Positions 7,968 to 18,400 of a stretch of DNA of 64,000 nucleotides are shown piece after piece. This DNA is from Halochromatium sp. (GTDB lineage Bacteria; Pseudomonadota; Gammaproteobacteria; Chromatiales; Chromatiaceae). The DNA lies in NCBI GenBank assembly GCA_010912705.1, contig POWB01000012.1, positions 25,139 through 89,138 of the forward strand, written 5' to 3'. A model generated the notes under the pieces. The model searched no databases, was not told the origin of the DNA, and was given only the letters and a program-made list of their open reading frames with translations. The first letter of the stretch is position 1; each line of letters opens with the position of its first letter. A program made the translations under genes and the position numbers.

Positions 7968-9040
7968 GACCTGAGGGGTCCAACGATGAGATTGGATCAG
8001 TGGCGCTGCTAGGGCGTCTGCTGAAAAATCCGCGGGCCTTTTCATTTGCGCAGGCAGTTCGATTGCTGCGCCAAGCCTATGGTCCACCTGGCAAGCAGGG
8101 AGAAGGGGTCTTCTTGCGCGAGCAGCTTAGGGTCAGGCCTGAGCTTTCTCTCGGTTTCCCGCCGACTGACATGACAGCCATTAGGGAGATTACCAAGCAG
8201 GAGCTAGGTGATGAAGAAGTGCCGCGGCGGTTTGAGATCACGGCGACCTTTCTTGGCCTCTATGGCCCTTCTTCGCCGCTACCGACGTTCTACACTGAAG
8301 AACTGCTCGATGAGCAGCGTGAGGATCAAACGGTCTCCCGCGACTTCCTTGATGTCCTGAACCACCGCTTTTTCGTCTTCTATTTTCTCGCTGATCTTCA
8401 CTACAAACTCGTGCGTCGGGTCTGTACTGAGCAGGATACTGAGGTTCTGACGCGTCTCTATGCGCTTGCTGGTCTTGGGCATCCAGAGATGCTATCTGGG
8501 CCGTTGCGTGATCCTGGCTCCCTGCTGCGTGCAATTGGTTTGCTCACGCAGTTTCCTAGATCTGCTGCAGGGCTTCAGCATCTTTTGATGGATCGTCTTG
8601 GGGTTCCCGTCGAGGTTGTTCAATGCGCTCCTCGCAAAGCGGATATTCCGCTTGATCAACGGGCTGCGCTTGGGGCGCAGGCGAGTACACTGGGTGCAAA
8701 CTCGCATATCGGAACTGAGGCTGATGCTGCGAGCAGCAAGATCCAGCTGCGGATTGGTGCGATGGATGCCGAAACCTTTCGGCGTTATCAGTTTGGAACC
8801 CCAGATTACGCAGAATTGGTTAGGTTGATCTGCTATTTCTGTACACAGCCCCTAGAGTTTGACCTGCAATTCCTGCTCGCCCCAGATGAAGCACAGCCGG
8901 CTAGCCTCGGTAGCTCTGAATGGTCGAGCTTGGGCTGTAATGCCTGGATGGCACCTGTGCAAGGTCAGGGCGTCGAAGCTCAGTATCTCGATTGTCGTCG
9001 GATTGAGATGAACTCCGAGTTGCAAGGTATCTCATTATGA
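7931..9040 (+). CDS. tssG: T6SS baseplate subunit TssG (VasB/ImpH)
   Basis: 369 residues. Family features are the RAFSFAQAVRLLRQ motif near residue 36, the LSLGFPPTD strand, the ITATFLGLYGPSSPLPTFYTEELL block (positions about 101-124) and FLDVLNHRFFVFYF. TssG contacts TssF and TssK in the baseplate wedge. It starts inside the end of tssF, and its own stop overlaps the clpV start by 4 bp (ATGA), so these genes are translated as a coupled set. Confidence 0.93.
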   Translation: MANPSGRSDTTLGPEGSNDEIGSVALLGRLLKNPRAFSFAQAVRLLRQAYGPPGKQGEGVFLREQLRVRPELSLGFPPTDMTAIREITKQELGDEEVPRRFEITATFLGLYGPSSPLPTFYTEELLDEQREDQTVSRDFLDVLNHRFFVFYFLADLHYKLVRRVCTEQDTEVLTRLYALAGLGHPEMLSGPLRDPGSLLRAIGLLTQFPRSAAGLQHLLMDRLGVPVEVVQCAPRKADIPLDQRAALGAQASTLGANSHIGTEADAASSKIQLRIGAMDAETFRRYQFGTPDYAELVRLICYFCTQPLEFDLQFLLAPDEAQPASLGSSEWSSLGCNAWMAPVQGQGVEAQYLDCRRIEMNSELQGISL

Positions 9041-11706
9041 TCACTGCGAACCTGAAGGCATTGCTTGATAAGTGCAATACCCAGTCCACAGCGGTATTGA
9101 ATTCGGCTGCGGGATTGACAGTTAATCGGACGCATTACGAAGTTGCGATTGAGCATGTACTGCTGTCATGCCTACAAGCACAGGGCACTGATGTTCCGCT
9201 ACTTCTCGCTCGGTTCGGCGTTGACGCGGGACGTTTGCAAGCGTCACTAAATGATTGTCTCGAAGGATTTCGTGCGGGCAACTCATCGCGTCCGGTCTTC
9301 TCGCCGCTATTGATGGAACTACTGGAAAATGCCTGGTTGGTTGCCTCTGTTGATCTTGGCTTATCACGCATTAGCACTGGAGCGCTCTTGCTCGCGTTCC
9401 TTCGTAAGCCTGCCGCCTACGCACAGGGCGGCTACATCGATTTACTCGAGCCAATTAGCCCTGATGTGCTGCGGAGGGATTATTGGGAGCTGACTAAGGC
9501 CTCTATAGAATCTGACAATACCTTCAACTCAGCCAAGGATGGCCAGCAGGGCTCTCCATCCGGGGGCAGCGAAGGATTTACCACTAAATTCTGTGAGGAC
9601 TTTACAGCCAAGGCTAAGGAGGGTCAGATTGATCCGGTATTCGGCCGGGATCAGGAGATCCGGCAGATCCTTGACATCCTTGCCCGACGGCGTAAAAACA
9701 ACCCGATCTTAGTCGGTGAGCCTGGGGTTGGTAAGACCGCAGTCATTGAGGGATTGGCATTGCGTATTGTGCAAGCCGATGTTCCTGAGATGTTGCGGGA
9801 TGTCACGCTGCTCGGCCTTGATCTTGGGTTGTTGGAGGCCGGTGCTGGTATGAAAGGGGAATTTGAGCGCCGTCTTAAGGGCGTGCTTGATGAGATCAAA
9901 TCCAGTGAAAAGCCCATCATCCTTTTTATCGATGAAGCTCATACCCTGATTGGGGCAGGAAATAGCACGGGAAGCTCCGATGCGGCTAACCTACTGAAGC
10001 CCGCCCTAGCCAGGGGAGAGATCAATACCTGTGCTGCCACAACCTGGGTCGAGTACAAACGATACTTTGAGAAGGACCCCGCGCTGGCACGCCGTTTTCA
10101 ACTCGTCAGACTCCAGGAGCCCAGTGTCGAGACGACGACTCTGATCCTTCGCGGTTTGCGTGGTGCGTACGAAAAGGCCCACTCAGTGACCATCCGCGAT
10201 GAGGCTCTGACCAGCGCCGCCGAGTTTTCTGATCGGTTCATACAGGGACGCTTCTTGCCGGACAAGGCCATTGATTTGATTGACACTGCCTGTGCGCGTG
10301 TGAAGATTAACCTGTCATCAGAGCCGGCAACGCTCGAGGATCTCGAGCGTTCGATTCAGGCTCTGGAGCGTGAGCGCAGTACCCTAGAGCGAGACCAAAA
10401 CCAGGGGGCTAGCGTAGATGCTGAGCGCATCCAGACACTAAGCCAGCAGATAACCGATGCGACAGAGCGGGCCGAGGGTTTGCGTGAGGCCTGGCGCCTA
10501 GAGCTTGAAGCAGCACGGCAGGTCATTGCTACCCGCGAAGCCATGAGTGCCGAGCTGGAAGCAGATCCCGGTGGGGTAGCGGTTTCGGAAGCTGAGTCTT
10601 TAAGAGGAGCATTCGATCGAGCAACCGAGGCCTATTTGAGTGTCCGCACTGCTGAGGGGCTCGTTGCCACGGAGGTTACACCTGATATTGTCGCTCGCGT
10701 GGTCAGTGACTGGACCGGCATTCCTGTGGGTAAGATGGCGCGCCAGCAAGCTGCGTTGGTCGCTGATCTCAACCAACGTCTTGGTGAGCGTATCAAGGGT
10801 CAGGATTTGGCGATCGAGCTGATCGCATCGGCCATCAAGGCCTCCCGCGCTGGCTTGCGGGCACCTGAGCAGCCGCAAGCGGTGTTTCTTCTGGTCGGTC
10901 CATCGGGGGTTGGCAAGACCGAAACTGGCCTCGCGTTAGCGGACAGGCTATTTGGTGACGAAAGAAGCGCGATTACCATCAACATGAGCGAATTTCAGGA
11001 AAAGCACACGGTGTCGCGCCTGATTGGCTCTCCTCCTGGTTATGTTGGCTATGGTGAGGGCGGTATGCTGACCGAGGCCGTTCGGCAACGACCTTACTCA
11101 GTTGTGCTTCTCGATGAAGTAGAAAAGGCACACCTTGATGTGATGAACCTGTTTTATCAGGTATTTGATAAGGGCACCTTGACTGATGCTGAAGGGAAAG
11201 ACATCAGTTTTCGCAACACAGTCATCATGTTGACATCAAACTTAGCATCTGACGTCATTCAGGAGATGACCAAGGAGGATAATGAGGTCGACCAGGACAC
11301 GCTGATGAGCACCATCCGACCAATCCTGTCTGCCCACTTCAAGCCAGCATTATTAGCGAGGATGGAGATCGTGCCCTATCTTAGCCTGTCTGAAGAGGCC
11401 CTCAAACGTATCACTCAGCTCAAGCTCGACGCCCTCTCATCTCACTTAATGCGCAACAACAAGATGACGTTCTCTTATACTGACCAGGTCATTGAGCAGA
11501 TCGTAGCCCGTTGCACTGATGTCGAAACCGGTGCGAGAAATATTCAATTTATCATTGCCGGTACCATCATGCCAATGCTATCTCAGGCTATTCTCGCGCA
11601 GATGACGGGTAGCAAGATGCCAAGCTCAGTCGCGCTGAGAGTCGGAGAAGAAAATTGTTTTCTGATGGACTTCGACGAAGCCGCAAGCGCAGGAGCTTCA
11701 GCATGA
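9037..11706 (+). CDS. clpV: T6SS sheath-recycling AAA+ ATPase ClpV (TssH)
   Basis: 889 residues with the ClpB/ClpV plan: an N-terminal Clp-N domain (about 20-150), a first AAA+ module with Walker A GEPGVGKT at 227-234 and Walker B ILFIDEAH, a coiled-coil middle region, and a second AAA+ module with GPSGVGKT at 621-628 and LLDEVEKAH. ClpV extracts TssC from contracted sheaths for reuse. Overlap by 4 bp with both neighbours. Length and location inside a tss operon separate it from a general ClpB. Confidence 0.95.
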   Translation: MITANLKALLDKCNTQSTAVLNSAAGLTVNRTHYEVAIEHVLLSCLQAQGTDVPLLLARFGVDAGRLQASLNDCLEGFRAGNSSRPVFSPLLMELLENAWLVASVDLGLSRISTGALLLAFLRKPAAYAQGGYIDLLEPISPDVLRRDYWELTKASIESDNTFNSAKDGQQGSPSGGSEGFTTKFCEDFTAKAKEGQIDPVFGRDQEIRQILDILARRRKNNPILVGEPGVGKTAVIEGLALRIVQADVPEMLRDVTLLGLDLGLLEAGAGMKGEFERRLKGVLDEIKSSEKPIILFIDEAHTLIGAGNSTGSSDAANLLKPALARGEINTCAATTWVEYKRYFEKDPALARRFQLVRLQEPSVETTTLILRGLRGAYEKAHSVTIRDEALTSAAEFSDRFIQGRFLPDKAIDLIDTACARVKINLSSEPATLEDLERSIQALERERSTLERDQNQGASVDAERIQTLSQQITDATERAEGLREAWRLELEAARQVIATREAMSAELEADPGGVAVSEAESLRGAFDRATEAYLSVRTAEGLVATEVTPDIVARVVSDWTGIPVGKMARQQAALVADLNQRLGERIKGQDLAIELIASAIKASRAGLRAPEQPQAVFLLVGPSGVGKTETGLALADRLFGDERSAITINMSEFQEKHTVSRLIGSPPGYVGYGEGGMLTEAVRQRPYSVVLLDEVEKAHLDVMNLFYQVFDKGTLTDAEGKDISFRNTVIMLTSNLASDVIQEMTKEDNEVDQDTLMSTIRPILSAHFKPALLARMEIVPYLSLSEEALKRITQLKLDALSSHLMRNNKMTFSYTDQVIEQIVARCTDVETGARNIQFIIAGTIMPMLSQAILAQMTGSKMPSSVALRVGEENCFLMDFDEAASAGASA

Positions 11707-12479
11707 AACAGGGTGTTTGGGTGACTCTCCTTGATAAAAATGAGGATCTCGGGCGGCTGCTTTTTGAGGAGTTAAATAAGTACGGGTTGGAGCCGAATGG
11801 GCATTTTTGGGAGGACGATCTGGCGCAGTTCGCCTGGTCGGGCGCTATACCTGACTTGGCTCGAGAGGAATGTGCGCTATGGGTCATTGCCGGGCAATCC
11901 GACCGCTTCAACGAACCTGCGACCAGAAAGGGGCTGGCATTGCTCGCCATTGCGGCACAATCTGCTCATGGGCCAAGTTTTCCAATCCTGCTGTCACCAT
12001 CCGTTAGCAATCTTGAGCCTGCGCAGCTTCCGACTCCGTTACGATCGGCTGAAGTCGTGCAAACCGGTCTCGGCACAAAGGCGACGATTCGCGCTCATGC
12101 CAAGCGCCCGCAAGTAGAGATCGACTACCGCATCGCTGTCCACCCACTGCCAGGCCTTGGGCTTTGGCTAGAGGTGGGTCCAGCGCACGATCCCTGGAAT
12201 GGCGCTATGCTTGGATGCAACAGTGCGGACGGAGCCAAGCCGGATGCTCAGGGATTTGGCATCGCAGGGGTCATCCCTGAGCGATCAACGCTAAAATATC
12301 CGATGCGTGACATGCGGATTGAGCTGCGAGGGCAGGAATTCTTGGCTTGGGGCGCAAAAAACGAGATCTCGCCTGCTGAATCCTATTTTGTGCGGCTTAG
12401 CGCCACCCCAGATAGCATCATATTTGGCCCCTTTCCAGATGAAGATAGCGCAGATGTCTTCTCCGTGAGTCTTCTCTAG
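11703..12479 (+). CDS. Unrecognised T6SS-cluster protein between clpV and tssJ
   Basis: 258 residues from ATG 11703, which overlaps the clpV stop (ATGA); an upstream in-frame start would lie inside clpV. The sequence is Trp/Pro-rich and soluble, with no signal peptide or membrane segment. Two parts can be seen: residues 1-130 (VWVTLLDKNEDLGRLLFEEL, ECALWVIAGQSDRF) look like an alpha/beta fold, and residues 135-258 (IDYRIAVHPLPGLGLWLEVGP, SYFVRLSATPDSIIFGPFPD) look beta-rich. The tight coupling argues for a role in T6SS assembly, regulation or effector loading. I do not recognise the family. Confidence 0.75.
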   Translation: MKQGVWVTLLDKNEDLGRLLFEELNKYGLEPNGHFWEDDLAQFAWSGAIPDLAREECALWVIAGQSDRFNEPATRKGLALLAIAAQSAHGPSFPILLSPSVSNLEPAQLPTPLRSAEVVQTGLGTKATIRAHAKRPQVEIDYRIAVHPLPGLGLWLEVGPAHDPWNGAMLGCNSADGAKPDAQGFGIAGVIPERSTLKYPMRDMRIELRGQEFLAWGAKNEISPAESYFVRLSATPDSIIFGPFPDEDSADVFSVSLL

Positions 12480-12510
12480 GTCAGTGGTGCACTATTGCTT
12501 GAGAGCCGCT

Positions 12511-13164
12511 ATGATGAACGCTAAAGCGAACAGGCATCGAAGGAGAGGGGCCTGGTTATTTACTGGGCCGAACGCTGAATTCTTGCCTCGCGTGCTCACT
12601 CTTATGCTGGTCTGCGTTTTTATGACTGGCATTACCTCATGTGCCAGTAAACCCAAGCCAAAGCCGATGCCTTGGGAGATACCTCAGGATGCAAAGTCTC
12701 CCGATCAGATTAAATGGACCTATCAGCCAAAAGGACTCACACTAGAGATCACCGCTGACGACAATCTTAACCCGTTTGAAGGGTTCTCACATTCCACGTT
12801 GCTCTGCATCTACCAGCTATCGACCCCGGCAGCGTTTCAGGAGATGAGCGCTAACCTGGGAGGGCTCACCAAACTCCTACAATGTGAGCGAGTGGACCCC
12901 ACTACTGTTATGGCCGAGCGCTTATTTGTGACACCAGGAGAAAAAACTAGCCACAGTTTTGATCGTGCTGAGGGTGCAGCCCATGTTGGGCTTGTCGCTG
13001 GGTTCTACCAGCTAGAGCCCGGCTCGGCAACGCTGCTCGCCGATTTTCCGATCACCAAGCGCCGCAAGCACTTTTGGTCGCTGAGTCATGTTTATAACCC
13101 TGGCACATTGACACTCCCCATACTCCTTGGGCCTGACTCGATCCAGAACATGGGGTTGAACTAA
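12511..13164 (+). CDS. tssJ: T6SS outer-membrane lipoprotein TssJ (VasD)
   Basis: About 217 residues from ATG 12511. An in-frame GTG at 12484 is also possible, and one at 12592 would give a compact lipoprotein signal. The hydrophobic stretch LTLMLVCVFMTGI is followed by the lipobox-like TSC, so the mature lipid-anchored protein starts at that Cys. The beta-sandwich part shows LTLEITADDNLNPFEG, LLCIYQLSTPAAF and a closing LPILLGPDSIQNMGLN. TssJ contacts TssM in the periplasm to form the trans-envelope complex. One-base overlap with tssK. Confidence 0.88.
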   Translation: MMNAKANRHRRRGAWLFTGPNAEFLPRVLTLMLVCVFMTGITSCASKPKPKPMPWEIPQDAKSPDQIKWTYQPKGLTLEITADDNLNPFEGFSHSTLLCIYQLSTPAAFQEMSANLGGLTKLLQCERVDPTTVMAERLFVTPGEKTSHSFDRAEGAAHVGLVAGFYQLEPGSATLLADFPITKRRKHFWSLSHVYNPGTLTLPILLGPDSIQNMGLN

Positions 13165-14561
13165 TGCAGCGTGGGCCGATTTATTGGCATCAGGGGCTAT
13201 TTCTACAACCCCAGCATTTTCAATTGCTGAATCAGCAGCTGCCAGAGATGCTGATTCCGCTACTCAGCAAGTTAAGCCCTCATTTTTATGGCTTGATCTC
13301 TGGTGGCCTGAACGTTTCCGCACTGGCAGCCCAACGGCTTGAGCTTGGTGAGACAAGTCTGCTGTTACCTCAATCTGCTAGCGTCCTAAGCTGCCCAGGC
13401 AATGCGGTCTGCGCTGCGCGTGTTATTAAACCTGACTCTATTCCCGCTGACGAATCAAGGCTCGTCTATATTGGTATACGCACGACCACAACGGGAGAGC
13501 CAAGCGTCACCATCGCCAAGACAGCGGCTGAGATGTCCTCAGCTCCAACCCGTCTTGCCGCACCAGTCGATCCGGAAAACGTTGCTGACCAGTATGGCGA
13601 TGGACCTCCAGCGCCAGTTAGAACCCTCTCGTACGTACTTAACCTAGTCTTTGAAGACGAGTTAGAGCATGCCGGTCATCTTGAGCTCATGCCGCTTGCG
13701 CGTTTGCTGCGTCGTGATGATGCTGTAATTCTTGACGACAGCTATATTGGCCCCTGTCTGAATCTCAACAGCTCCAATTTGCTCATGGATATGATTCGAG
13801 AGCTTAGAGATCGTGTTCTGGCTAAAGCTGCCAATCTGGAGGGTTATAAAAATCTGTCGGGTCGGGACTCGATCTCGGCTGACTTCACGCTACTGCTGAT
13901 GGCCTTACGCACCCTGTCTCGCTATGCGGCTCGCCTGGAGATGATGGTTGCATCACCCTGCCAATCGCCTTGGGAAGCCTACGGTATCTTGCGGGAGCTT
14001 GCTGCAGAACTCTCAGTCTTCTCGGTTGAGGCGGATGCGATGGCAACGACCTGGGAAGGTGACAAAGTGATACCTGATTACTCGCATCAAGACCTAGGGC
14101 CTTGTTTCTATGCGATCAATCATGTCATCTTCTCGCTTCTAGAAAACATCTCCGCGGCCCCTCGCTACGTCCTGCGCTTCCACTACGAGGCTCCGCTTTG
14201 GAGAGCCTCGCTACCTCAGGAGTTGGCATTCGAGCCGCAAAGCACCTTTGGTGGGTTTTGGCTCGTCGTGCATTCTGATGAGCTAGAGTCCCATCTGTTA
14301 CGTCAGCAAGTATCCGATTCGCTCAAGATCGCTGCGAATACGGCCATGAATTCACTCTTGGTCAGGGCCTTGCCAGGCTTCCAATTGGTGCCTTCCGACG
14401 GTCCTCCCGCAGGCCTTCCCCGGCGGCGTGGTGCTTGCTATTTCGAGTTGATGATCAATGAGTCTCAGTGGCAGGAAGTGACGCAGTCGCAATCACTATC
14501 GATGCATTGGTCTGATGCGCCATCAGATTTCGATGCCCAATTAGCGATCTTGTCGAGGTAG
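13164..14561 (+). CDS. tssK: T6SS baseplate-membrane connector TssK (VasE/ImpJ)
   Basis: 465 residues, with the unmistakable opening PIYWHQGLFLQPQHFQ and the following LLNQQLPEML. Later blocks include PLARLLRRDDAVILDDSYIGP and a C-terminal half with FWLVVHSDELESHLLRQQV. TssK trimers link the baseplate (TssF/G) to the TssL-TssM membrane complex. Its ATG shares one base with the tssJ stop, and tssL follows after 3 bp. Confidence 0.95.
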   Translation: MQRGPIYWHQGLFLQPQHFQLLNQQLPEMLIPLLSKLSPHFYGLISGGLNVSALAAQRLELGETSLLLPQSASVLSCPGNAVCAARVIKPDSIPADESRLVYIGIRTTTTGEPSVTIAKTAAEMSSAPTRLAAPVDPENVADQYGDGPPAPVRTLSYVLNLVFEDELEHAGHLELMPLARLLRRDDAVILDDSYIGPCLNLNSSNLLMDMIRELRDRVLAKAANLEGYKNLSGRDSISADFTLLLMALRTLSRYAARLEMMVASPCQSPWEAYGILRELAAELSVFSVEADAMATTWEGDKVIPDYSHQDLGPCFYAINHVIFSLLENISAAPRYVLRFHYEAPLWRASLPQELAFEPQSTFGGFWLVVHSDELESHLLRQQVSDSLKIAANTAMNSLLVRALPGFQLVPSDGPPAGLPRRRGACYFELMINESQWQEVTQSQSLSMHWSDAPSDFDAQLAILSR

Positions 14562-14564
14562 CCC

Positions 14565-15398
14565 GTGTCACTTACAGATGAGTTCATGCCCGCATTGGTG
14601 TTTGCTTCACTGCTTGGCAAGGACCCTAGCCTGACCTCAACAACCTTTGAAAGTGCGCGCACCGATCTTGAGCAACTACTGAGCCAAGCTTTTCGCCAGG
14701 CTCAACAGCGAGGGATACAGGATTCCGATAGCTCCTTATTTGCTGCCTGCGCTTTTGCCGATGAAGCGGTCTTGGCCTCAAATTGGCATGGTAGGGGAGA
14801 ATGGATGCGGCATCCTTTGCAGCAAATCCATTTTAATACTATCAACGCTGGCGAGGAGTTTTATCAACGTCTCGCAGTTTTTTATGAAAGACTTGCCGTT
14901 CCTGAACCGCAGATCAATCAGAATGCTGAAGATCTACAACGGGATAGTCAGCGTACTAAAGGAGCCGACAGCGATGACGATGAGATGATTGTTCCCAGTC
15001 CGCAAGTCAAGGATACCATTCAGGAGAGCAGCATTGGGTTCGAAACTAGCGATAGTAGGGAGGAGCAGGCTCACCAAGCTGAGCTCCGCGAAACCCTAGA
15101 ACTTTATCTAACTTGTTTCTCGATGGGCTACAAGGGTCGGTACTTCCATACTAAAGATCAAGGCATCGTTGACCGTCTCTTTCGTGAAGGGCTTACCCGT
15201 CTTGGACTAGCTGAGGCCCCAGCGCAAGGCGCTATCTGCCCTGAGGTCTACGAACAGACTGGCCTGAGCGGTGCTCGGCGCACAGGTCTCTCCACCGGCC
15301 TCATCATAGGTTTCTTCGTTGGCACAGCGGGCATCGCCACCTTGCTCTATCTCGCCTATTTTGCCCATCTAAGCGTTTTTGTCAGCACATGGCTCTAG
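14565..15398 (+). CDS. tssL: T6SS inner-membrane protein TssL (DotU/IcmH, no OmpA domain)
   Basis: 277 residues from a GTG start. The DotU domain shows FAACAFADEAVLASNW near residues 62-77, then FYQRLAVFYERL and LELYLTCFSMGYKGRYF. A single C-terminal transmembrane helix (about residues 245-270) anchors it. A charged linker of roughly 45 residues (NAEDLQRDSQRTKGADSDDD) interrupts the DotU fold, longer than in many relatives. It has no peptidoglycan-binding OmpA extension, so that function would have to be supplied elsewhere. Confidence 0.93.
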   Translation: MSLTDEFMPALVFASLLGKDPSLTSTTFESARTDLEQLLSQAFRQAQQRGIQDSDSSLFAACAFADEAVLASNWHGRGEWMRHPLQQIHFNTINAGEEFYQRLAVFYERLAVPEPQINQNAEDLQRDSQRTKGADSDDDEMIVPSPQVKDTIQESSIGFETSDSREEQAHQAELRETLELYLTCFSMGYKGRYFHTKDQGIVDRLFREGLTRLGLAEAPAQGAICPEVYEQTGLSGARRTGLSTGLIIGFFVGTAGIATLLYLAYFAHLSVFVSTWL

Positions 15399-15447
15399 GT
15401 GAGCTTGTGACTCCCGTTTTCCTGTCTCGACTCGCTGGAAAGCTAGC

Positions 15448-18400
15448 ATGACCAAACTATTGATATCGATCGCAAAGGTTCTGCTGGTGCTCTTTATTGT
15501 TGCAGCGATCGGTATTGGCGCGTTGTTGTTGTCACAACATGAGGGCTGGCCAAACTGGGTTGCAGTGGTAGCTGTTGCTGGGGCGCTGTTCTTTATTGCC
15601 TTGTTTTTCCTCGTGCGGCGATACTATTTTCGTCGTCGAGAAAGGGCCTTCGTTAAGCGCGTCGTCGCTCAAGATCAGCAGGGTATTGATGCTCTGCCAC
15701 TCAAAGAACATCAGCGTTTTATTGAGTTGCAAGAGCGTTGGACCGCTGCCGTTGCCACCTTGCGCGCATCACCACACTTAGCTCGGCATGGTAATCCGCT
15801 TTATAGCCTGCCTTGGCTAATGGTTATGGGTGACAGCGCGTCTGGTAAGAGTAGTGCGATTGCTGGCAGCCGATTGCCAACCATCCTGACCGATGCTGGC
15901 CCAGCAAAGGGCATTGGCGGAACGAGAAATTGTGATTGGTGGTTCTTTGAAGATTCAGTTGTGATCGACACGGCTGGCCGTTATGCCGTTCCGGAAGAAG
16001 AAGAGGATCGGCTGGAATGGGAGGGCTTCTTAACGCTGCTCGCCAAGTATCGACGAAAAGAGCCCTTAAACGGGCTCATCGTGACACTGCCGGTCGATAA
16101 GCTGCTGGCTGATGATGACGATGCACTTGCTGAGTATGGCCGAGCCATTAGACGTCGTATTGATCAGTTGATGCGAGTATTGGGCTCACGTTTCCCCGTC
16201 TATCTGTTGATCACTAAGGCTGATCTCATTGTCGGCTTGGCAAAGCTAGTCGATTTTTTACCAGCCGATGGGCTAGGGCAAGCGCTTGGCGTTTTGAATG
16301 AGTCCCCGGATGAGCGAACAGAACGATTTATCACCCAGGCTATTGAGCAGCTTTCACGAAGGCTCAAGGATGCGCGATTACGCTTCTACGCTAACTCGCG
16401 GACGCCGATCGACCAGGCTGCTCTATTGCCAGACGAACTGGATCGGCTCACTCCACGGATCAAGAGTTTCGTAACCGGAGCCTTCCATGAGAACCCTTAC
16501 CTTGAAACACCTTTTCTGCGTGGCATCTTTCTATCTAGCGCAAGGCAGACCGGGGCTATTCGCTCACAAGTTCTGACTGGGCTTGATAGTCTGGGCGATA
16601 CATCTTGGCGTCTCAGCGACAGCAAGCTGGGCCTTTTTCTTCGCGATTTATTCTCGGTTATCTTGCCTAGGGATCGCATGGGGTTTCATCGCATTCGTGA
16701 ATACAGCAGGTGGCGTACTACGACCATTGGACTGGCGATGCTGACCTGGGGACTCTTATTTATCGCGGTCGTTGGGGTTGTTACGTTGTCCTATCTGCAT
16801 GTCCGCAACTCACTAGATGCTGTATATGAGCCATTTTCTCAAAAGCCGGAGTTGGGCAAGAACTTAACAGCTGATATGGTGACCCTAGGAAGTATGCGAG
16901 ATGATATCGTCGTCGCAGCGCAACAGTTGGATAGCGGTTCTTGGCTTAATTTCCTATTTCCTCAAGGAGGCCAAGCTATAGATGGACTTAAGCAGCGTTT
17001 TGTTGCCTGGTTTAGGGAATATGTGCTGGACCCTACCGATAGAACGATGGTCGAGCGCTTCATCTCCCTCCCTGTAGGGCAATCGCGCGACTCTGTGGCA
17101 TCTTATATAGAGTATCTAATTTGGCGCGTTCAAGTCCTTGAGCAGCGGTTTGGAGCGGACTCGGAGTCAGTGGTGGATCAAAGTGGCCCGATTAATGCCC
17201 TGGCTACAGCCTTTGGTGGACGTCTACCCTACATCGTCACCTTGTTTCCAGAGATGTATCGCTCCTATGTGCATTGGCAGCCTGATCAAGATCTTCTTAA
17301 TGCTGAAGAGGAAGAGATGCGAGTGATCGCTGCAAGATTGATCAGCACTGAGTCGCCAGATTTACATTGGCTAGTTAGTTGGGCCAACGCGCGAACCACC
17401 CTTGATGGCGTCGGTTTAGACACATTTTGGCAGGGTCTTGGCGAAGCTGATCCTTCAATCCGAGTCAGCGGGGCCTTTACCCGGCAAGGAAAGGCTGCAA
17501 TTGATCAGCTCTTGAATCAGATTCAACTTGTCGTCCCAGAGTATGATTCACTGCAACTACAGGTTGAAGAATTTTGGCCTTGGTATACCTCGCAGTATTA
17601 TGCTGCCTGGGCAAGTTTTGCTAGCGCATTCCATAGCGGCTCGAAGGTGCTCCTCACCCGTCGTGACTGGCTTGATGCTGCATCAGCAATGGCTACAGTC
17701 AACAATCCTTACTTTAATCTGATCAAGCGCATGGCTCGGGAGTTTGAGGCGGTAAAGGGGTTAGGTCCACCTGCGCCAATTGCGTATCAAGTCAGTCATT
17801 TCAATGCTGCGCTCACAGCCTATGCGGGGGAGCAGAAAAAAGCTGGGCTTGAGCAACGGATTGAAAGTGAAGAGTCTAGGTTAATTTCTGAGGTACCAGG
17901 TCGTGTTGATACCTCTGCCGCTGCAAAATACATATCAACATATCTTTCTCAACTCTCTGCCATTTTGCCTGCTACAACCTCCCTTGATGCTGCATTTCGG
18001 CTAGCATCTAACAACTTTGGGCAGCTAGCAGGCAAGCAGGAATCCTCGCCAACTGAGGTTGCAATCGTTACTGCTAACCAAATGCTCGAGCAGATGACAG
18101 AGGACGGCACGAGCAACGAGGTCTTTATGACTTTAGTGTTCGGCCCCTTTGACTTTCTAGCTGCTGTCACAACTAAGGAGGCAGCTTGTGCTTTCAACGA
18201 GCTATGGGATACTGATGTTGTTGCTAATGCCTCAGGCTTACAAGAATACGAGCTATGGGAATACCTATTTGGCAATAAGGGGACGGTTAAATCCTTTGTG
18301 GGTGGCCCTGGTAAGCCATTCCTGAAGCAAACGAGCACAGGATGGCAGGCAAAGCGTTGGCAGGGGATGCGATTTCCATTTTATGATGATTTTCTAGCAT

